From positions 248,001-312,000 of the forward strand of contig NZ_LGLW01000005.1 in NCBI RefSeq assembly GCF_013620795.1: 64,000 bases of DNA, written 5' to 3'. The DNA is from Pseudomonas sp. Q2-TVG4-2 (GTDB lineage: Bacteria > Pseudomonadota > Gammaproteobacteria > Pseudomonadales > Pseudomonadaceae). Position 1 is the first letter of the stretch; each line of letters begins with the position of its first letter. Under the pieces are notes generated by a model that was not told where the DNA came from, did no database searches, and saw only the letters and a program-made list of their open reading frames with translations. This document shows positions 20,246 through 28,754 of the stretch, piece after piece. The translations under genes and the position numbers were made by a program.

Positions 20246-22618
20246 CTATGCCCGCTTCCGTTCCGAAGCGGATGGCCGCATCCAGAGAATGAATCGTGAA
20301 CCCCGCCCCACCTCGCTCTCGACGGTTAAATCGCCTCCCAGCCGCTGAGCGATACGCCGGCTGATCGCAAGGCCGATACCGGCGCCGGACTGGGCATCGG
20401 GATCCAACTGGGTGTACTCCTGGAAAACCATTTCCTGCTTGTCTTGGGCTATACCCGGCCCGGTGTCGGTCACGGTGAGCGCCACCCAGGTCCCCGCTTG
20501 GGGGCCACCTGAATGTCGCAGTTCCGCATCGATGATCACCTGGCTTTGCGGGGCGTACTTCACGGCGTTGGACAGTAGATTGGCCAGGATCTGCCGCAAG
20601 CGCACCGGATCCGTCTCAGCCTGCAAACCCTTTGGCACGCGCACTTGCACATCGACACCAACGGCCATCGCCTGTGCTCGAAAATCCTCTGCCACCTCAT
20701 GTGCCGCCCTGCCGACATCGGTCTCTACGCACTGAAACTTGAAACTTCCCGACTCGGCCCGGGCGAGCTCCAACAGGTCGTCAATCAGCCCAACGGAGGT
20801 ACGGATGGCCCGGCGGATTCCCTGGATGCTCTCGCATTGTTTGGCATTGAGTTGGCCGATTCTGCCACTCTCAAGCAGCCAGCAATGCCCATCGGCCGCA
20901 CTCAGAGGATTCCTCACATCGTGGCTGAAGCCCCACATGAGCCTGGCCCTGCTCTCGGTTACTCGCTCCAGCTCGGCGCGCCGACGATCGGCCTCGGCTC
21001 TGGCCTCCCGTTCGCTCTCGAGCAGCCGTTCACGCTCCTCATCGTGTCGCTTTCGTTCCGAGATATCCGTTAGCGTCCCAATCCACCGGACGATTGCGCC
21101 AGTGGTGTTCCGCTGCGGCATGGCCTGCCCAAGAAACCAACAATAAGACCCATCGGCCGCCCGAAAGCGATACTCCACTGCATAGGGCTCACCGGTGCGC
21201 AATGATTGCTCCCAGCGCGCCACCGTGCGATCCACATCGTCGGGATGTAGCAGATGGAGCCACCCTACTCCCCAGGTATATTCCAGATCCGCTCCGGTGA
21301 ACTCGTACCAGCGACGGCTGAAATAGGTGTGATAGCCATCGGGGTCGGTGGTCCAGATGTGCTGCGGAATCATATCGACAAGCAGACGGTAGCGCTCCTC
21401 GCTCTCCCGAAGCTTTTCCTCTGCCAGCTTGCGTGTAGTCACGTCGCGGAAATAGACCGACAGGCCATCGTCGGAAGGAAACGCGCGGACATCGAACCAG
21501 ATTCCCAACGGGGGGTAATACTCCTCGAATTCGACCGGCTGCCGGCTCTCCATCGCCCGCTGGAATTCCAGCTGGAACGTAGCGCCGACCGCTTCAGGAA
21601 ACTCTTCCCAGACATTACGACCGAGCAGGCCCTCGCGAGGTCTCCGGAGTAGCCGCTCCGCTTCATGATTCAAGTAAGTGAAACGCCACTGCGTATCGAT
21701 GGCGTAGAACGCGTCGGTAACGCTCTCCAATACGCTGGCGAGCCGCTCGCGGGCCTCTCGCTCACGCACGAGGAGCCGCTCATGCTCCGTATCGGAAACA
21801 TGCCATACGTGTGCCTGACGAATGGCGAAGCCCGCAAACAGAACAACGAGGAAGACAACCAGTAACGCGATACCGAACGCCGCATCGACGAGGCCTGCAT
21901 GATAGGCATCCCGCACCAGCCAGCCGAGCATCAATGGGCCAATAAACGCGGCGAGAGTCAGCCGACGCAGCAAGTATCCGGCCGCACTGTTGCCCAGGTA
22001 CCACGCCGCCGGGCCACGCGACGGCTCGGCAAAAAATGTTCCTATCGCCAGTGCAGCGAACGAAAGCCCCGTTGCGAAGGACGCTCCGCCCAAGCCGTTC
22101 GCCCCGCCGACCAGCCTCGAGCCATAGGCGTGTCCCACGAGGCCGACCAATGCGACCATCAGCGTCAAGGCAACCCCCAAACCCATCCATGCATCCAGGC
22201 GTCGATATCGGGCGCCGAGCAAAAGCAAGGATGCATTGAGCAATATAAGAGCTGCCCCGGTGGTAGGGTGCGGCCATCGCATCCACCGGGAGGCAACGGC
22301 ATCAGGGGGTCCGTCCCCAGCGTCCCAGCCTGCCAGCTGCGCCACGACCGTTGCGAGACCAAGCATAAGGCCTGCGCCAGCCGCTAGAAATCCCGAAACG
22401 CGTGTTCCCTGGCCGCGCGGACCACCAGAGAGGACCAGGGCGGCCGCAGCCAGTAAAACGCCGGCAGAAGTTGCCGGGGCCATGAAGGGCGAGACGACGG
22501 AGCTTTGCCACAGATGCACGAGCGAGAGGAGTGCAACTGCCGCCGCTACGATTGCGCAGGCCGGCGTGACCAGCGCGGCAAGGAAAGTCCTGCGGTCAGT
22601 TTCCGGCGCTCTTGCCAT
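20246..22618 (-). CDS. Membrane PAS-PAS sensor histidine kinase (orphan)
   Basis: 790 aa. An N-terminal integral-membrane sensor region of roughly eight hydrophobic helices (residues 10-270) is followed by a coiled segment and PAS 1 (SVTDAFYAIDTQWRFTYLNHEAERLL). PAS 2 with PAC follows (MIPQHIWTTDPDGYHTYFSRRWYEFTG). The HisKA domain has phosphoacceptor His in GFSHDVRNPLSAADGH, and the HATPase_c has N-box NLLSNAVKYA, G1 DTGPGIA and G2 GAGIGLAISRR. No receiver domain or response-regulator gene adjoins it. The ATG at 22618 is preferred over an upstream TTG. The signal sensed is unknown. Confidence 0.9.
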   Translation of the reverse strand: MARAPETDRRTFLAALVTPACAIVAAAVALLSLVHLWQSSVVSPFMAPATSAGVLLAAAALVLSGGPRGQGTRVSGFLAAGAGLMLGLATVVAQLAGWDAGDGPPDAVASRWMRWPHPTTGAALILLNASLLLLGARYRRLDAWMGLGVALTLMVALVGLVGHAYGSRLVGGANGLGGASFATGLSFAALAIGTFFAEPSRGPAAWYLGNSAAGYLLRRLTLAAFIGPLMLGWLVRDAYHAGLVDAAFGIALLVVFLVVLFAGFAIRQAHVWHVSDTEHERLLVREREARERLASVLESVTDAFYAIDTQWRFTYLNHEAERLLRRPREGLLGRNVWEEFPEAVGATFQLEFQRAMESRQPVEFEEYYPPLGIWFDVRAFPSDDGLSVYFRDVTTRKLAEEKLRESEERYRLLVDMIPQHIWTTDPDGYHTYFSRRWYEFTGADLEYTWGVGWLHLLHPDDVDRTVARWEQSLRTGEPYAVEYRFRAADGSYCWFLGQAMPQRNTTGAIVRWIGTLTDISERKRHDEERERLLESEREARAEADRRRAELERVTESRARLMWGFSHDVRNPLSAADGHCWLLESGRIGQLNAKQCESIQGIRRAIRTSVGLIDDLLELARAESGSFKFQCVETDVGRAAHEVAEDFRAQAMAVGVDVQVRVPKGLQAETDPVRLRQILANLLSNAVKYAPQSQVIIDAELRHSGGPQAGTWVALTVTDTGPGIAQDKQEMVFQEYTQLDPDAQSGAGIGLAISRRIAQRLGGDLTVESEVGRGSRFILWMRPSASERKRA

Positions 22619-22863
22619 GAACAATGCCCACCGAGACAGCTGCTTTCAGGCCATGGTGCAGCCTGCTCTACGAAGCTACAACCCGGCAGCCAGTTGCCAT
22701 CACGCTCTAGCAAGGCATTCTCCAGCCCCGTCGATGCCACTTGCAGTGACGCGCTCCAACTGTCAGCTCTGCTCTGGCGGGCATGCGACGCCCGATGCGA
22801 CGCAGGCGCCCGCATTAGGTGTCAGGGCGCCCGAATACTGACTGACGCCCGTCCCCGGTGAGC

Positions 22864-24102
22864 TCAGGCGGTCTTGGCAGCCGTCGACAGCCCTGCTGGG
22901 CGTTGTTCGCGAAACGCGAGCAGGAATGTCAGGAACACGCCGAGTGCGAACACGGCGGGGAACAGCCAGATGCTCTGCCAGTCGTGCCCCTCGACCGTGG
23001 CGAAATGATCGGTCACCTTACCCGCCACCCAAAAGCCGATGAGCATGCCGACGCCATAGGTCGCCAGTGTGATCAGCCCTTGTGCGGAACCTTTGAAAGT
23101 TTCGCCCGCCTTGGCGTCCGTATAGATCTGTCCGGAGACGAAGAAGAAGTCGTAGCAGATCCCGTGCAAGGCAATGCCGGCAACGAGCATGAAGAGCAGA
23201 TCGCCGTTGTTACCGTAGGCGAACAGTGCATAGCGCAGCGTCCAGGCGAGCATGCCCAGCAGCAGCGTTTTCTTGATCCCGAAGCGCTGGATGAACAGCG
23301 GTAGCAGCAGCATGAACAGCACCTCGGAAATCTGCCCCAAGGTCATCTTGCCGGTTGGATTGTCGACGCCGATTTCGGCGAGAAACGGGTTGGCGTTCTG
23401 GTAATAGAAGGCCAGCGGAATGCAGATCAACACCGAGGCGAGGAAGAAGATGGCAAAGCTGCGGTCCTTCAATAGCTTGAGCGCATCCAGCCCGAGCATT
23501 TCCTTCAGCCCGCCCTGCTCTCGCCGAGCCAGCGGCGGCGTGCTCGGTAGGCTGAAACTGTACAGCCCGAGCAGTGCCGACGCGATGGCGCACATCAGGA
23601 AGGTGTTGCGCAAAGCCCCGCCTGCGATGGCTTGCTGCGAATCCCAACCGAACAGAAAACTGATGACCAGCCCTGCGATGATCCAGCCGACCGTGCCCCA
23701 TACGCGGATCTTCGAGAACTCCTGCGCCGGGTCGCGCATCTGCCTGAAGGCCACGGCATTCACCAGCGCCAGGGTCGGCATGTAGACGATCATGTAGCCC
23801 AGCACATACGGGTAGAACACGCCGAAATCAGGCGCTCGATAAAGCTGGAACAACAGCACGGCGCCGACTAGGTGAAGGATAGCCAGCAAGCGCTCGGCGT
23901 TGAAGTAGCGATCGGCGATCAGCCCGATCACGAACGGCGCCAGGATTGCGCCCCATGACTGAGTCGAAAATGCCATGCCGATCTGGCCGCCGTTCGCGCC
24001 CAGGTTGTTGGCCAGGAAGGTACCGAGGGTGACGAACCACCCGCCCCAGATGAAGAACTGCAGGAACATCATCAGGCTCAGCCGTACGTTCAGTGTGCTC
24101 AT
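22864..24102 (-). CDS. MFS permease, nucleoside:H+ symporter (NupG-like) family
   Basis: 412-aa membrane protein with about 12 hydrophobic segments. The opening LMMFLQFFIWGGWFVTLGTFL and the EFSKIRVWGTVGWIIAGLVISF and QIYTDAKAGETFKGSAQGL segments resemble the NHS (NupG/XapB) branch of the major facilitators. Such permeases are commonly encoded with sugar isomerases and Gfo/Idh/MocA dehydrogenases, as here, so a sugar or cyclitol is at least as likely a substrate as a nucleoside. The start MSTLNVRLS follows AAGGACAAGACC. The frame extends 12 codons upstream without a ribosome site. It is last in the LacI-controlled set. Confidence 0.85.
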   Translation of the reverse strand: MSTLNVRLSLMMFLQFFIWGGWFVTLGTFLANNLGANGGQIGMAFSTQSWGAILAPFVIGLIADRYFNAERLLAILHLVGAVLLFQLYRAPDFGVFYPYVLGYMIVYMPTLALVNAVAFRQMRDPAQEFSKIRVWGTVGWIIAGLVISFLFGWDSQQAIAGGALRNTFLMCAIASALLGLYSFSLPSTPPLARREQGGLKEMLGLDALKLLKDRSFAIFFLASVLICIPLAFYYQNANPFLAEIGVDNPTGKMTLGQISEVLFMLLLPLFIQRFGIKKTLLLGMLAWTLRYALFAYGNNGDLLFMLVAGIALHGICYDFFFVSGQIYTDAKAGETFKGSAQGLITLATYGVGMLIGFWVAGKVTDHFATVEGHDWQSIWLFPAVFALGVFLTFLLAFREQRPAGLSTAAKTA

Positions 24103-24144
24103 GGTCTTGTCCTTGTTGTTGTGCACGTTTGTTAGCAAAGCGCC

Positions 24145-25218
24145 TTAATCGAGTCCCAGCAGCCGGCGGTTTCTCGAGGTACTGCTTGTAACCCCGGCGA
24201 AATCGTCGAAGGCCCGCGTGGCGCGGTTGATCAACTGCTGTTGAATAAAATGGGCGCCTTCCTCCGCCCCCTGCGCTGCGTCCTTGAGACAGCACTCCCA
24301 CTCGAGCACCGCCCATCCGTCGTAGCCGTACTGCGTCAACTTGCTGAATATCTGCTTGAAATCGACTTGGCCGTCTCCCAGCGAACGAAACCGGCCTGGG
24401 CGCTCGACCCAGTCCTGATAGCCGCCGTAAACACCAGAGCGGGCGTCCGGACGGAACTCGGCGTCCTTGACGTGAAACATGCCGATGCGCTCGTGGTAGC
24501 GGTCGATGAAGCCGAGGTAGTCCAGTTGCTGTAAAAGCAGGTGGCTAGGGTCATAGAGAATCTTCGCGCGGGGGTGATGGCCGATCACCTCGAGAAAACG
24601 TTCGAATGAGGCGCCGTCATGCAGGTCCTCGCCGGGATGGATCTCGAAGCACAGGTCCACCCCGGCTTCGTCGAACGCGTTGAGAATAGGTCGCCAGCGA
24701 CGCGCCAGCTCGGCGAAGCCATCTTCGATCAGGCCACTCGGGCGCTGCGGCCAGGGATACATATACGGCCATAACAGCGCACCGGAGAACGTCGCATGGG
24801 CTGTGAGTCCCAAACGCTGACTGGCTTTAGCGGCAAGCCGCAATTGATCCATGGCCCAATCGGTGCGGGCCTTCGGTTTGCCACGCAATTCGACCGGTGC
24901 GAAGTCATCGAACAGATCGTCGAATGCCGGATGCACCGCGACCAGCTGACCCTGCAGATGAGTCGACAACTCGCTTATCTCAACACCAGCTTCGGCACAG
25001 AGCCCCTTGAGCTCGTCGCAATAGGTCTGGCTCTCGGCGGCTCTGTGCAGATCCAGGCATTGCGTGCCAAGCGTTGGCAGCTGAACCCCGCAATAGCCGA
25101 GCGACGCCGCCCAACCCACGAGATTTTGAAGATTATCGAAGGGCGTTTGCGATCCGAGAAACTGCGCCAGGAAGATAGCCGGGCCGCGAATACCCCTGGA
25201 TGTCTTAGCGTTATCCAT
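24145..25218 (-). CDS. Sugar phosphate isomerase/epimerase-like TIM barrel
   Basis: 357-aa AP-endonuclease-family-2 (xylose-isomerase-like) TIM barrel. Putative metal ligands are in CFEIHPGEDLHDG (Glu, His), ILYDPSHLLLQ (Asp, His), MFHVKDAEFRPD and VLEWECCLKD. The fold matches IolE/IolH and 3-ketosugar isomerases. The start at 25218 is chosen because ATAGGT lies 6 bp upstream. An in-frame ATG at 25224 abuts that ribosome site. The gene begins 8 bp after the dehydrogenase stop codon. Likely acts on the oxidised product of that dehydrogenase; the actual substrate is unknown. Confidence 0.85.
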   Translation of the reverse strand: MDNAKTSRGIRGPAIFLAQFLGSQTPFDNLQNLVGWAASLGYCGVQLPTLGTQCLDLHRAAESQTYCDELKGLCAEAGVEISELSTHLQGQLVAVHPAFDDLFDDFAPVELRGKPKARTDWAMDQLRLAAKASQRLGLTAHATFSGALLWPYMYPWPQRPSGLIEDGFAELARRWRPILNAFDEAGVDLCFEIHPGEDLHDGASFERFLEVIGHHPRAKILYDPSHLLLQQLDYLGFIDRYHERIGMFHVKDAEFRPDARSGVYGGYQDWVERPGRFRSLGDGQVDFKQIFSKLTQYGYDGWAVLEWECCLKDAAQGAEEGAHFIQQQLINRATRAFDDFAGVTSSTSRNRRLLGLD

Positions 25219-25226
25219 GTGCATAC

Positions 25227-26387
25227 CTATCGCTCGGTGGCTGCGAAAGCCGTCCACTTGCTGTCGCTGCGATGGCTGGCGATGACCGTTTCGATGAAGG
25301 CCATGCCGCGTAGACCAGCCTCAATACCAGGCACATCGGGCACCTCACCCGTGCGGATGCCAGTGGCAAAGTCGTTGTAAAGATTGGCCATCGCCTCGAG
25401 ATAACCCTCCGGGTGCCCAGCAGGCAGGCGCAGCCGTCGGAGCGTTTCGTCGCACAGCTCGTGTCGATCGACCCCGGCGCGGAGCACTCTCAATGCCTTG
25501 CCAAGCGGGCGGTGGATCAAGCTGTTCGGCTCCTCCTGACGCCACTCAAGACCGCCTCGTTCGCCATAAAGGCGCAACCTCAAGCCGTTTTCCTCGCCAG
25601 CGCAGACCTGGCTGGCGATAAGCACGCCACTGGCGCCGTTATCGGTCTGGAACAGCACGGCGCCATCGTCGTCGAGCTGCCGCCCGTCTACGTGAACACC
25701 CAGATCGGCACATAGGCGCTCGATGCGCTGGCCGCTGGCGAACTCGGCGAGGCTGAAGGCATGGATGCCAATGTCACCCATGCAACCGCTCGGCCCGGCC
25801 TGCTCCGGCTCGCCTCGCCAGGCGGCCTGCTTGTTGCCGCGCCCCGCCTGGTCCTCGCTCAGCCAACCCTGCGGATACTCGACATAGATCTTGCGCAAGC
25901 GTCCAAGCCTGCCGGTTTGAACCATATGCCGCGCCTGCCAGACCATGGGATAGCCTTGGTAGGTATGGGCCAAACCATAAAATTGGCCGCTGGTGGCCTG
26001 TGTGGTGGCGAGACGCTGAACCTCGGCCAGCGACAGTGCCGCCGGTTTCTCGGAAAACACATGGAAGCCCGTACGCAACGCAGCCTCGGCAACGGGTGCG
26101 TGGAGATGATTGGGCGTGACAATGGCCAGCAGCTCCATGCGCTGCTCAGCCGGTCGTCCCTCCTCACCGGCCAGCAGCGCCTCCCAGGAGGAATAGCAAC
26201 GCTCGGGATCAAGGTGCAGCGCCTCGCCGCTTCGCCTGTTGTTATCGGGGTCGCGGCTGAATGCGCCGCAGACCAGCTCGATCTGCCCGTCGAGGCGCAT
26301 CGCTTGGCGGTGCACTTGACCGATGAATGCTCCCTCGCCGCCTCCCACCATGCCCATCCGAACCTTGGCCCGACTGGCTAAAGCCAT
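25227..26387 (-). CDS. Gfo/Idh/MocA family oxidoreductase
   Basis: 386 aa. The N-terminal Rossmann fold carries GMVGGGEGAFIGQVHRQA and the NAD-dependent dehydrogenase signature EKPAALSLAE, whose Lys is catalytic in the family. The C-terminal alpha/beta domain has SGCMGDIGIHAFSLAEF with the Asp/His pair of the active site. Relatives oxidise inositols, glucosides or hexoses. It is first in a three-gene set with the isomerase and permease, behind a LacI-type operator. The start at 26387 has GGGGTGAAAA immediately upstream. Confidence 0.88.
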   Translation of the reverse strand: MALASRAKVRMGMVGGGEGAFIGQVHRQAMRLDGQIELVCGAFSRDPDNNRRSGEALHLDPERCYSSWEALLAGEEGRPAEQRMELLAIVTPNHLHAPVAEAALRTGFHVFSEKPAALSLAEVQRLATTQATSGQFYGLAHTYQGYPMVWQARHMVQTGRLGRLRKIYVEYPQGWLSEDQAGRGNKQAAWRGEPEQAGPSGCMGDIGIHAFSLAEFASGQRIERLCADLGVHVDGRQLDDDGAVLFQTDNGASGVLIASQVCAGEENGLRLRLYGERGGLEWRQEEPNSLIHRPLGKALRVLRAGVDRHELCDETLRRLRLPAGHPEGYLEAMANLYNDFATGIRTGEVPDVPGIEAGLRGMAFIETVIASHRSDSKWTAFAATER

Positions 26388-26421
26388 TTTTCACCCCACT
26401 TGTCGTTCTGGTCAGCGGACT

Positions 26422-26437
26422 ATGTAACCGGTTACAT
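26422..26437. promoter_or_regulatory. LacI-family operator
   Basis: ATGTAACCGGTTACAT is a perfect 16-bp palindrome with the central CG step typical of LacI/GalR operators. It lies 35 bp before the dehydrogenase start, and the LacI-type gene diverges on the other side of the 314-bp spacer, which otherwise shows nothing. Confidence 0.8.
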
Positions 26438-26701
26438 TGATCAGAAAGCTAGCACCAAAGTAAAGGCTGTCAAGCTGATGAATGGCCTCCAGTAGCAATC
26501 GGCAGCCAATGCTGCCCCGAGCAAGGACCGATGAAAAAGAGCGCTGGAACGAGTCCTTGGCCATAAGACTGCGCCGGTCGAGGCCGACGGTTACGTCCAA
26601 TAGCTCATGCATGAGTCAAACGGCTGTTCACAAACAAACGGTGCGGTACGCTATCCGCTTGCCGGCCCTTCATCATGACCGGCGCCAATCGCCGAGGAGT
26701 T

Positions 26702-27715
26702 ATGCCAAACATTCGCAAGGTGGCCGAACTGGCTGGCGTCTCCGTTGCCACCGTATCGCGCACGTTGAAGACGCCCGAAAGGGTTTCCCCACAGACGCGT
26801 GACCGTGTGCATGCTGCGGTCGAGCAGGCTGGCTATCGCCCGAACCTGATGGCCGTGCAGTTCCGTTCGCGCAAGACGCGTAACCTCGTTGTGCTGGTTC
26901 CGGTGATCGCCAACGTATTCTTCGCCCGCGTCATCAGCGGCATTCAGGAAGCCGCGCAGGCATTCGACTACCGCGTGCTGTTGTGCGATACCCGAGGTCG
27001 GGAGGAAGTCGAGACGGCGTATGCCGAGCTGGTCCACGCGCACCAGGCCGACGGCGTCATCCAGTTGCGCGCCTTCAACCCGTTCGGCGAGACCTGCCGT
27101 CACGGTGACAGCCCACCACCGATGGTCAACGCCTGCGAAGTGCTCGATACGCCGCCCTGCCCCACTGTTCGCCTGGACAACCGTGCCGCCGCTCGCGCGA
27201 TGACCGAGCACCTGCTCGATCTGGGCCATCGCCGCATCGGCTTGATCAAAGGGCCGCAGGGCAGCCCACTGACACGCGAGCGTATCGCCGGATATGAAGA
27301 TGCTCTCAAAGCAGCGGGCGTCGCACCCGACCCCGAGCTGCTGTGCCGGGGCAATTTCACCTTGCAGTCCGGCTATGACGCCGCCGACCAGCTATTAGGC
27401 TGCTCGGACCGGCCCACGGCAATCTTCTGCGAAAACGATGAGATGGCGATCGGCGCCATCCAGCGCATCCGCCAGTCCGGCTTACGTGTTCCGCAGGACA
27501 TTTCTGTTGCCGGATTCGATGACATTCCCTTCGCCGCGTTCTGCGATCCCCCCTTGACGACCATCGCGCAGCCCGCCGAGGCATTCGGGCGGCACGCAGT
27601 CGAAATGCTGGTGGCTCAGTTCGAGAAGCGCCCCCTCGACACCCCTCATCTGATCCTGCCTTACACACTGGTCGTGCGCGGCAGCACAGCGGTTGCTACG
27701 ACCTGCGAGGTTTAA
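26702..27715 (+). CDS. LacI-family transcriptional repressor
   Basis: 337 aa. The DNA-binding head begins MPNIRKVAELAGVSVATVSRTL with the hinge helix in YRPNLMAVQFRSRKTR. A periplasmic-binding-protein-like effector domain follows (VIANVFFARVISGIQEAAQ, CENDEMAIGAIQ, SVAGFDDIPFAAFCDPPLTTI). The ATG at 26702 has GAGGAG just upstream; a start at 26675 was rejected. It diverges from the dehydrogenase-isomerase-permease genes and probably represses them at the palindrome centred near 26430. Effector not predictable. Confidence 0.93.
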   Translation: MPNIRKVAELAGVSVATVSRTLKTPERVSPQTRDRVHAAVEQAGYRPNLMAVQFRSRKTRNLVVLVPVIANVFFARVISGIQEAAQAFDYRVLLCDTRGREEVETAYAELVHAHQADGVIQLRAFNPFGETCRHGDSPPPMVNACEVLDTPPCPTVRLDNRAAARAMTEHLLDLGHRRIGLIKGPQGSPLTRERIAGYEDALKAAGVAPDPELLCRGNFTLQSGYDAADQLLGCSDRPTAIFCENDEMAIGAIQRIRQSGLRVPQDISVAGFDDIPFAAFCDPPLTTIAQPAEAFGRHAVEMLVAQFEKRPLDTPHLILPYTLVVRGSTAVATTCEV

Positions 27716-27736
27716 ACCGCGCACCGGCTCGCGCCA

Positions 27737-28525
27737 TCAACAAACCATTACGTGAAGAAACTCATCAACAGCCCTAATGACCACGTCAGCCTGCTCCCGG
27801 TGCGGGACATGATGACAAGCCTCTAGCAGCAACGTTTGGGTAACGCCGCTCGCCAGCGCGGCGATATGTTGCGGATGCGCCACCGAACCGTATTCGTCCT
27901 CGACGCCGTGGATGGCAAGCAGTGGGCAGGCGAAGCCTGGTGCACTGTCCTCCAGCGTCCAGCCGGCATAGCCTTCAGAAAGCCAGGTGTCGATCCAGGC
28001 CGAGAGCACCCACTCGGCTTTTTCGCCGTGGTATTTGCGTAACCGATCCAGCTGGCCAGGTTCTGCAAACGCGGCTTGGGCCTGGCGGATGCCTTGCAGG
28101 GTTCGGTCTTCAACAAAGGCCTGGGCCGATTCGGTGATCAGCGCAAGGCAATGTCGCGGGTAGCGCGCCGCCACGCTGGCTGCCATTGCGCCGCCCACGC
28201 TGTGGCCGAACGCGACGAAATGCTCAACATCCAGGCCTTGCCACACAGGCGGGAAGAAGTACTCGGCTTCATCGCGGATGAAGTGAGGCGACCAACCACC
28301 TGGATGCGACGCGGACCGGCCAAAGCCAAGCCGGTCATAAGCAATCACATCGCGTGCGGTGGCGGCCGCGAGCCGCTCGGGGAAATCGCGCCATAGCTCA
28401 ACGCAGCCGAGCGAATCATGTAGCAGGATGATGGGTGTCTTGCGCGCCCGATTGGTGCGCCAGCGCCGAGTGAAGACATCGCCATGTTCGGTGGGAAGAT
28501 AGCGGTCTTCGATTTCGATGTTCAT
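27737..28525 (-). CDS. Alpha/beta hydrolase
   Basis: 262-aa alpha/beta-hydrolase with nucleophile elbow GHSVGG, an acid residue in GVEDEYGSVAHPQ and catalytic His in CHHVPHRE. LHDSLGCVELWRDFPERLA forms the oxyanion-hole region. The start MNIEIEDRYLP is chosen because AAGGATTCAG directly precedes it; the frame is open 57 codons further up. The acyl-CoA synthetase gene lies 230 bp upstream on the same strand, and esterase action on an acyl substrate is possible. No specific substrate can be named. Confidence 0.82.
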   Translation of the reverse strand: MNIEIEDRYLPTEHGDVFTRRWRTNRARKTPIILLHDSLGCVELWRDFPERLAAATARDVIAYDRLGFGRSASHPGGWSPHFIRDEAEYFFPPVWQGLDVEHFVAFGHSVGGAMAASVAARYPRHCLALITESAQAFVEDRTLQGIRQAQAAFAEPGQLDRLRKYHGEKAEWVLSAWIDTWLSEGYAGWTLEDSAPGFACPLLAIHGVEDEYGSVAHPQHIAALASGVTQTLLLEACHHVPHREQADVVIRAVDEFLHVMVC

Positions 28526-28754
28526 CTGAATCCTTAGCACCAAGGCCAACGCCGGGCGCCCGCAGGCGCGGTAAAACAGTGTGTCGGTCACACCCGAATC
28601 GCGCGCCAGAGGGATGGCTTCAAAGCGATAATCCGCCCCGCCAGATCGAGTTTCGTCCAGGTTTTCGGGTTCAAAGCGCTCGCCATGAACGGCCAATCAG
28701 CCAACCGCTGATTGTTAGCGCACCCGATCAAGGGCGCGCTTTCGGCGCCTGGTT

